Assembly (NCBI RefSeq): GCF_003151075.1
Contig: NZ_CP029482.1
Span: forward strand, 3,472,001 to 3,536,000
Origin: Pseudomonas sp. 31-12
Lineage (GTDB): Bacteria; Pseudomonadota; Gammaproteobacteria; Pseudomonadales; Pseudomonadaceae
Direction: 5' to 3'
DNA length: 64,000 bases
The position numbers and the translations under genes were made by a program. This document shows, one piece after another, positions 59,220-64,000 of this stretch. The notes below the pieces were generated by a model. The model searched no databases. It was not told the origin of the DNA and saw only the letters and a program-made list of their open reading frames with translations. Position 1 is the first letter of the stretch, and each line of letters begins with the position of its first letter.

Positions 59220-60700
59220 TCCTTAAAAAATGGAACGGGGCATTGCTGGTAGGCATCTCGCTGGCATTCGGTGTTGCCGGTGGTTACTGGTTCGCACATC
59301 AACGCATGAGCGGAGTACCTGTTGCCAGCCCGGAGCAGAGTCCCAACTCCCCAGAGGAACGCAAGGCTCTGTATTGGTACGACCCCATGTACCCGCAGCA
59401 AAAGTTCGATAAACCGGGTAAATCTCCTTTCATGGACATGCAACTGGTTCCTCAGTACGCCGGTGGCGCAGGAGATCGTGCGACCGTCAGTATCGATCCG
59501 AGTCTGATTCAGAATCTCGGTCTGCGTTTTGCGACAGTCACCCGTGGAATCTTTAACTCCAGTCTCGACGTCACAGGAGTCTTGGGATTCAACGAGCGTG
59601 ATGTCGCTGTGATTCAGGCCCGCACCACTGGCTTTGTGGAGCGGGTCTATGCCCATGCTCCCGGCGATGTACTCAAAGCCAACGCGGCGTTGGCGGATAT
59701 CCTGGTGCCCGAGTGGGAAGCCGCCCAGACAGAGTTCCTTGCCCTGAAGCGCAACGGTGATGCTGACTTGTTGGCTGCCGCCCGCCAACGACTGCGGCTC
59801 ACAGGGATGCCGGCAACACTGATTACTCAGTTAGAGCGTGGCGGTAAGGTTCAGCCTTACCTGACGCTCACCAGCCCTATTGCCGGTGTGCTGCAAGAGT
59901 TGAATGTACGTGCGGGTATGACCGTGGCGACTGGCGACACTCTGGCGCGCGTCAATGGCTTGAGCAGTGTCTGGCTAGCCGTGGCAGTTCCAGAATCGGA
60001 TTCCGGAGCTATCACCGTGGGGCAGGCGGTCGAAGCGCGTCTGCCAGCCTTCCCAGGAACAACACTCAGTGGCAAGGTCAGCGCGATTTTGCCCGAGACC
60101 AATCCGGACAGCCGCACCCTTCGGGTACGTGTCGAGTTACCCAATCCGGACGGGCGCCTCAGACCGGGTTTGACGGCGCAGGTACGCCTGAACCGCTCGA
60201 CCGAGCAAAGTGTATTGTGGGTGCCCAGCGAGGCGGTGATTCGCACTGGCCGACGTGCCTTGGTAATGCTCGCCGAAGACGCGGGCCGCTACCGTCCCGT
60301 GGAGGTGCAACTCGGGCAGGAAAGCGATGGCAAGACGGCGATATTGAAAGGCCTGGAAGAAGGACAGAAGGTAGTTACCTCTGGCCAGTTCCTGCTCGAT
60401 TCGGAGGCCAGTCTTAAGGGCATCGTTGCAAGCTCAGAGGAAGAGTCACCATCCAGCGCAGCAGCCTCCAGCTTTCATGAAGCGGATGGGCAGATCGTTG
60501 AGATCAACGAAAAAGAAGTCACGCTCGCCCACGGCCCCTTCAAGACGCTGGGCATGCCTGGCATGACGATGACTTTCCCACTCGCCAACCCGGCTCTGAT
60601 GCAGGGCCTTAAAACGGGCGACAAGGTTCGGGTCGCGGTGAGCCAGACCGACGATGGCTTGCGTGTTGAGCGTCTGGAAAAATCGGGGAGCCAGCCATGA
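59216..60700 (+). CDS. cusB: RND periplasmic adaptor with heavy-metal-binding and CusF-like domains
   Basis: A 494-residue membrane-fusion protein. An N-terminal signal anchor is followed by the heavy-metal-binding domain ([29 protein letters not shown]; residues 52-81), then the hairpin, lipoyl and beta-barrel domains ([40 protein letters not shown]). From about residue 425 a CusF-like domain is appended: [20 protein letters not shown], then [10 protein letters not shown] with Met ligands. Binds Cu(I)/Ag(I) in the periplasm and passes it to CusC/CusA. Overlaps both neighbours by four bases. Confidence 0.93.
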   Translation: MILKKWNGALLVGISLAFGVAGGYWFAHQRMSGVPVASPEQSPNSPEERKALYWYDPMYPQQKFDKPGKSPFMDMQLVPQYAGGAGDRATVSIDPSLIQNLGLRFATVTRGIFNSSLDVTGVLGFNERDVAVIQARTTGFVERVYAHAPGDVLKANAALADILVPEWEAAQTEFLALKRNGDADLLAAARQRLRLTGMPATLITQLERGGKVQPYLTLTSPIAGVLQELNVRAGMTVATGDTLARVNGLSSVWLAVAVPESDSGAITVGQAVEARLPAFPGTTLSGKVSAILPETNPDSRTLRVRVELPNPDGRLRPGLTAQVRLNRSTEQSVLWVPSEAVIRTGRRALVMLAEDAGRYRPVEVQLGQESDGKTAILKGLEEGQKVVTSGQFLLDSEASLKGIVASSEEESPSSAAASSFHEADGQIVEINEKEVTLAHGPFKTLGMPGMTMTFPLANPALMQGLKTGDKVRVAVSQTDDGLRVERLEKSGSQP

Positions 60701-63700
60701 TTGCTGCCCTGATCCGTTGGTCAGTGGCCAACCGATTCCTGGTGCTACTGGCGACACTGTTCGTCACGGCTTGGGGCATCTGGTCGGTGCGGAGCACGCC
60801 CATCGATGCGCTGCCCGATCTCTCGGATGTTCAGGTGATCATCCGCACCCCTTATCCGGGGCAAGCGCCGCAGATTGTCGAGAACCAGGTGACCTATCCG
60901 TTGGCCACCACCATGCTCTCGGTGCCGGGCGCCAAGACGGTACGCGGTTATTCCTTCTTCGGAGATAGCTTCGTGTACGTGTTGTTCGAAGACGGCACTG
61001 ACTTGTACTGGGCTCGCTCGCGGGTGTTGGAGTACCTGAGCCAAATACAAAGTCGGTTGCCGGCCAGCGCCAAGCCGGCGTTGGGGCCGGATGCGACGGG
61101 GGTGGGCTGGATCTTTCAATACGCATTAGTGGATCGCAGTGGCGGACACGACTTGGCACAGCTCCGTGCTCTTCAGGACTGGTTCCTTAAGTTTGAACTC
61201 AAGACCCTGCCGAACGTTGCAGAAGTGGCCACCGTGGGTGGCATGGTCAAGCAGTACCAAGTACAGCTCGATCCGCTGAAATTGGCCAGCCTCGGTATCA
61301 CTCAGGCTGAGGTGACCGAAGCCATCGGCAAGGCCAATCAGGAAACCGGTGGTGCCGTGCTGGAGATGGCGGAGACCGAGTTCATCGTGCGCGCTTCGGG
61401 CTATCTGAAGACGCTCAATGACTTCCGGGCGATCCCGCTTAAGTTGGGTGCGGGTGGTGTACCAGTGACCCTTGGCGATGTCGCAACGATCCAGTTGGGG
61501 CCGGAAATGCGGCGGGGCATTACCGAACTTGACGGCGAAGGCGAGACCGTCGGTGGCGTGGTGATTTTGCGCAGTGGCAAGAATGCTCGCGAGACCATTG
61601 CGGCGGTCAAGACTAAACTCGACGAACTGAAAAGCAGTCTGCCGTCCGGGGTGGAAATCGTTACCACCTACGACCGCAGCAAGCTGATCGACCGCGCTGT
61701 TGAAAACCTCAGCCACAAGCTGATCGAAGAGTTCATAGTCGTCGCGTTGGTTTGTGGAATCTTCCTCTGGCACCTGCGCTCATCCCTGGTGGCGATCATC
61801 TCCCTGCCTGTTGGTGTGTTGATTGCCTTCATCGTCATGCGCTACCAAGGCATCAACGCCAACATCATGTCCTTGGGCGGGATTGCCATCGCCATTGGCG
61901 CCATGGTCGATGCCGCAGTGGTGATGATCGAGAACGCCCACAAGAAGATTGAGGCATGGCACGCGGCCAATCCGAGGGAAGAACTGAAGGGTGAACGTCA
62001 TTGGCATGTAATGACCGAAGCGGCGGCAGAGGTAGGCCCCGCGCTGTTCTTCTGTTTGTTGATCATCACCCTGTCGTTCATTCCGGTGTTCACGTTGGAA
62101 GCTCAGGAAGGACGGTTGTTCGGCCCTTTGGCTTTCACCAAGACCTACGCCATGGCGGCAGCGGCGGGATTGTCAGTGACCTTGGTGCCAGTGCTGATGG
62201 GCTACTGGATTCGAGGACGAATTCCCAGTGAACATCAGAATCCGTTGAACCGGTGGTTGATTCGGATCTATCAGCCAGCCCTGGACGCAGTCTTGCGTCG
62301 ACCAAAGATCACTCTGCTGGTGGCGCTATTGGTTTTTGTCAGTGCGCTATGGCCAATGTCTCGCTTGGGTGGCGAGTTTCTCCCCCCGTTGGACGAGGGT
62401 GACCTGCTCTATATGCCTTCAGCTCTACCGGGATTGTCGGCGCAGAAAGCGGCACAACTGCTGCAACAGACTGACCGTCTGATCAAGACCGTGCCTGAAG
62501 TCGAACACGTCTTCGGTAAAGCGGGGCGCGCTGAAACCGCCACCGACCCCGCACCGCTGGAGATGTTCGAAACCACCATCCAATTCAAGCCGCACGAGCA
62601 ATGGCGTCCAGGCATGACCCAGGAAAAGTTGGTGGAAGAACTGGATCGAGTGGTACGAGTCCCTGGGCTGACGAATATCTGGATACCACCGATTCGCAAC
62701 CGTATCGACATGCTGGCTACGGGTATCAAGAGTCCAATTGGGGTGAAAGTTGCCGGCACCAACCTGACGGAGATCGATGCCGCTACTCAGGCGGTCGAGC
62801 GGGTGGCAAAGGATGTGCCCGGTGTCAGTTCGGCTCTGGCTGAGCGACTGACCGGTGGCCGCTATATCGACGTGGATATCGACCGCAAGGCCGCCGCCCG
62901 CTACGGACTGAATATCGCCGATGTGCAGTCCATTGTGGCCGGCGCTATCGGCGGTGAAAACGTCGGGGAGACCATTGAAGGGCTTGCACGCTTCCCGATC
63001 AACGTCCGTTACCCCCGTGAGTGGCGTGACTCGCTAGGCGCTTTGGAGCAGTTGCCAATCTACACACCGCTAGGTAGCCAGATCACCCTCGGCACGGTAG
63101 CGAAGGTCACGGTCACTGACGGGCCGCCAATGCTCAAGAGCGAGAACGCACGGCCTTCAGGCTGGGTGTATATCGATGTGCGTGGTCGGGACATTGCTTC
63201 TGTGGTCGCCGATCTACGCCAGGTCGTCAATGAGCAGGTCAAGTTGCAGCCCGGCATGAGCCTGAGTTACTCAGGGCAGTTCGAATTTCTGGAACGGGCT
63301 AACGCACGCCTCAAACTGGTGGTGCCTGCCACGCTGTTGATCATCTTCGTGCTGCTCTACCTGACTTTTGCCCGCTTCGATGAGGCGTTGTTGATCATGG
63401 CCACGTTGCCATTCGCATTGACTGGCGGGGCATGGTTCCTCTATCTGTTGGGGTTCAACCTGTCGGTCGCAACCGGGGTCGGCTTTATCGCACTGGCCGG
63501 TGTTTCTGCCGAATTTGGCGTGATCATGCTGCTCTACCTGAAGAACGCCTGGGCCGAACGTGAAGACCTCGGCGACAACACTGAGCGTGGGCTGGTTGCG
63601 GCCATTCGCGAAGGCGCTGTGCAGCGCGTTCGACCCAAGGCCATGACCGTTGCCGTGATCATTGCCGGCCTTTTACCCATATTGTTGGGCAGCGGTACTG

Positions 63701-63855
63701 GTAGCGAAGTGATGAGCCGCATCGCCGCGCCTATGGTCGGCGGCATGATCACGGCACCCTTGCTTTCCCTGTTTGTCATTCCGGCAGCCTATCGCCTGAT
63801 GCGTCGCCGGCACCTCATAGTTGAACCCATCAGCTCTCAAGGAAAAGTCATATGA
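60697..63855 (+). CDS. cusA: CusA-type Cu(I)/Ag(I) RND efflux pump
   Basis: A 1052-residue heavy-metal RND transporter with 12 spans and two large periplasmic loops. The proton-relay segment [20 protein letters not shown] in TM4 has Asp and Glu as in CusA/Czc[20 protein letters not shown] and [20 protein letters not shown], then [20 protein letters not shown], are typical of CusA/SilA rather than CzcA, so the likely substrates are monovalent copper and silver. Starts in a four-base overlap with cusB and overlaps cusF by four bases. Confidence 0.94.
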   Translation: MIAALIRWSVANRFLVLLATLFVTAWGIWSVRSTPIDALPDLSDVQVIIRTPYPGQAPQIVENQVTYPLATTMLSVPGAKTVRGYSFFGDSFVYVLFEDGTDLYWARSRVLEYLSQIQSRLPASAKPALGPDATGVGWIFQYALVDRSGGHDLAQLRALQDWFLKFELKTLPNVAEVATVGGMVKQYQVQLDPLKLASLGITQAEVTEAIGKANQETGGAVLEMAETEFIVRASGYLKTLNDFRAIPLKLGAGGVPVTLGDVATIQLGPEMRRGITELDGEGETVGGVVILRSGKNARETIAAVKTKLDELKSSLPSGVEIVTTYDRSKLIDRAVENLSHKLIEEFIVVALVCGIFLWHLRSSLVAIISLPVGVLIAFIVMRYQGINANIMSLGGIAIAIGAMVDAAVVMIENAHKKIEAWHAANPREELKGERHWHVMTEAAAEVGPALFFCLLIITLSFIPVFTLEAQEGRLFGPLAFTKTYAMAAAAGLSVTLVPVLMGYWIRGRIPSEHQNPLNRWLIRIYQPALDAVLRRPKITLLVALLVFVSALWPMSRLGGEFLPPLDEGDLLYMPSALPGLSAQKAAQLLQQTDRLIKTVPEVEHVFGKAGRAETATDPAPLEMFETTIQFKPHEQWRPGMTQEKLVEELDRVVRVPGLTNIWIPPIRNRIDMLATGIKSPIGVKVAGTNLTEIDAATQAVERVAKDVPGVSSALAERLTGGRYIDVDIDRKAAARYGLNIADVQSIVAGAIGGENVGETIEGLARFPINVRYPREWRDSLGALEQLPIYTPLGSQITLGTVAKVTVTDGPPMLKSENARPSGWVYIDVRGRDIASVVADLRQVVNEQVKLQPGMSLSYSGQFEFLERANARLKLVVPATLLIIFVLLYLTFARFDEALLIMATLPFALTGGAWFLYLLGFNLSVATGVGFIALAGVSAEFGVIMLLYLKNAWAEREDLGDNTERGLVAAIREGAVQRVRPKAMTVAVIIAGLLPILLGSGTGSEVMSRIAAPMVGGMITAPLLSLFVIPAAYRLMRRRHLIVEPISSQGKVI

Positions 63856-64000
63856 AATTGGCCATGATTGCAGTTGCTAGCACCGTAATTACGCTGTCTC
63901 TTTCTGCCCTGGCAGAGGACATGCCGGGCATGAAAATGGACGGTATGGAGGGCATGCAGATGGAGCAGGAAACAAAACAGGCTCCAGTCGCTAAAGCCGA
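63852..64000 (+). CDS. cusF: CusF-like periplasmic copper chaperone, 3' end outside window
   Basis: The first 49 codons of a small exported protein: signal peptide [19 protein letters not shown], then the Met-rich [18 protein letters not shown]. It overlaps the cusA stop by four bases (ATGA). Position and composition match CusF, which carries Cu(I)/Ag(I) to CusB; the metal-binding core lies beyond the window. cusB already has a CusF-like tail, so the operon encodes two such modules. Confidence 0.8.
   Translation, partial: MKLAMIAVASTVITLSLSALAEDMPGMKMDGMEGMQMEQETKQAPVAKA

Noticed and set aside
1..64000. CRISPR arrays, tRNA, rRNA and intact IS elements
   Set aside because: I looked for regularly spaced repeats, tRNA-like cloverleaf ends and transposase motifs and found none that I can support by reading alone.

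Overview
The window looks like an accessory stretch of a Pseudomonas replicon (fluorescens/putida-type gene content). The basis is an MvaT-type H-NS protein, HbpS and HIUase homologues, a short LOV protein of the PpSB1 type, an FeS photolyase cluster, many c-di-GMP and chemotaxis proteins, and a REP-like 18-mer. umuC at the left edge, an extra MvaT, a ParA remnant and many broken genes suggest a genomic island or large plasmid. This is inference; no replication, transfer or integrase gene is intact here.

Left part (1-17.9 kb): a 5'-cut umuC, a 24-residue membrane peptide, mvaT, a LysR/VOC divergent pair and a dicarboxylate/amino-acid symporter. Next comes a reductive-detoxification region (5.1-14.6 kb). 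It has a TetR gene with a 15-bp box before it and the same box before an Old Yellow Enzyme, then SDRs, NmrA-like proteins, an SRPBCC protein, an HxlR regulator with a second OYE, an alpha/beta hydrolase, and four related NTF2-like proteins, one with a signal peptide. DUF4062, DUF421 and VIT1-family genes follow.

Middle (18-31.8 kb): two copies of a KaiC-like signalling module. Copy A (+) is small protein, full two-domain KaiC-like ATPase, histidine kinase. Copy B (-) is small-protein paralogue, KaiC with about 300 residues removed in frame, a GGDEF-histidine kinase fusion, and a receiver protein. The copy A kinase and the copy B receiver carry apparent frameshifts. A CHASE-PAS-GGDEF-EAL protein lies next to copy B. 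Remnants of ParA, SH3 and HhH-domain genes lie between the modules.

Light and c-di-GMP region (33-51.2 kb): a photoactive-yellow-protein-like protein with the chromophore Cys, Tyr and Glu positions conserved sits directly upstream of a GGEEF diguanylate cyclase in A+T-rich DNA. A short LOV protein, an OYE pseudogene, an EAL protein and a soluble PAS-PAS chemoreceptor follow. An HprSR/CopRS-like two-component system diverges from a periplasmic HIUase and an HbpS-like protein. A CHASE-like GGDEF protein and a TerC remnant precede a minus-strand operon: DCC protein, folE, SDR, DUF6482, FeS photolyase, DUF2256. Four TATACA/TGTATA-type sites occur here; one fits exactly the PplR (LitR-family) light-operator consensus as I recall it for P. 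putida.

Right part (51.4-64 kb): metal homeostasis. A HupE/UreJ-type permease operon diverges from rcnR-rcnA-DUF3703 around a C5-TA-G6 operator-like palindrome. A kinase gene interrupted by one in-frame TAA comes next, then a Met/Cys-rich exported protein and a translationally coupled Cus-type copper/silver RND operon (cusC, cusB with a fused CusF-like domain, cusA, start of cusF).

No rRNA, tRNA, CRISPR array or intact insertion sequence was seen.
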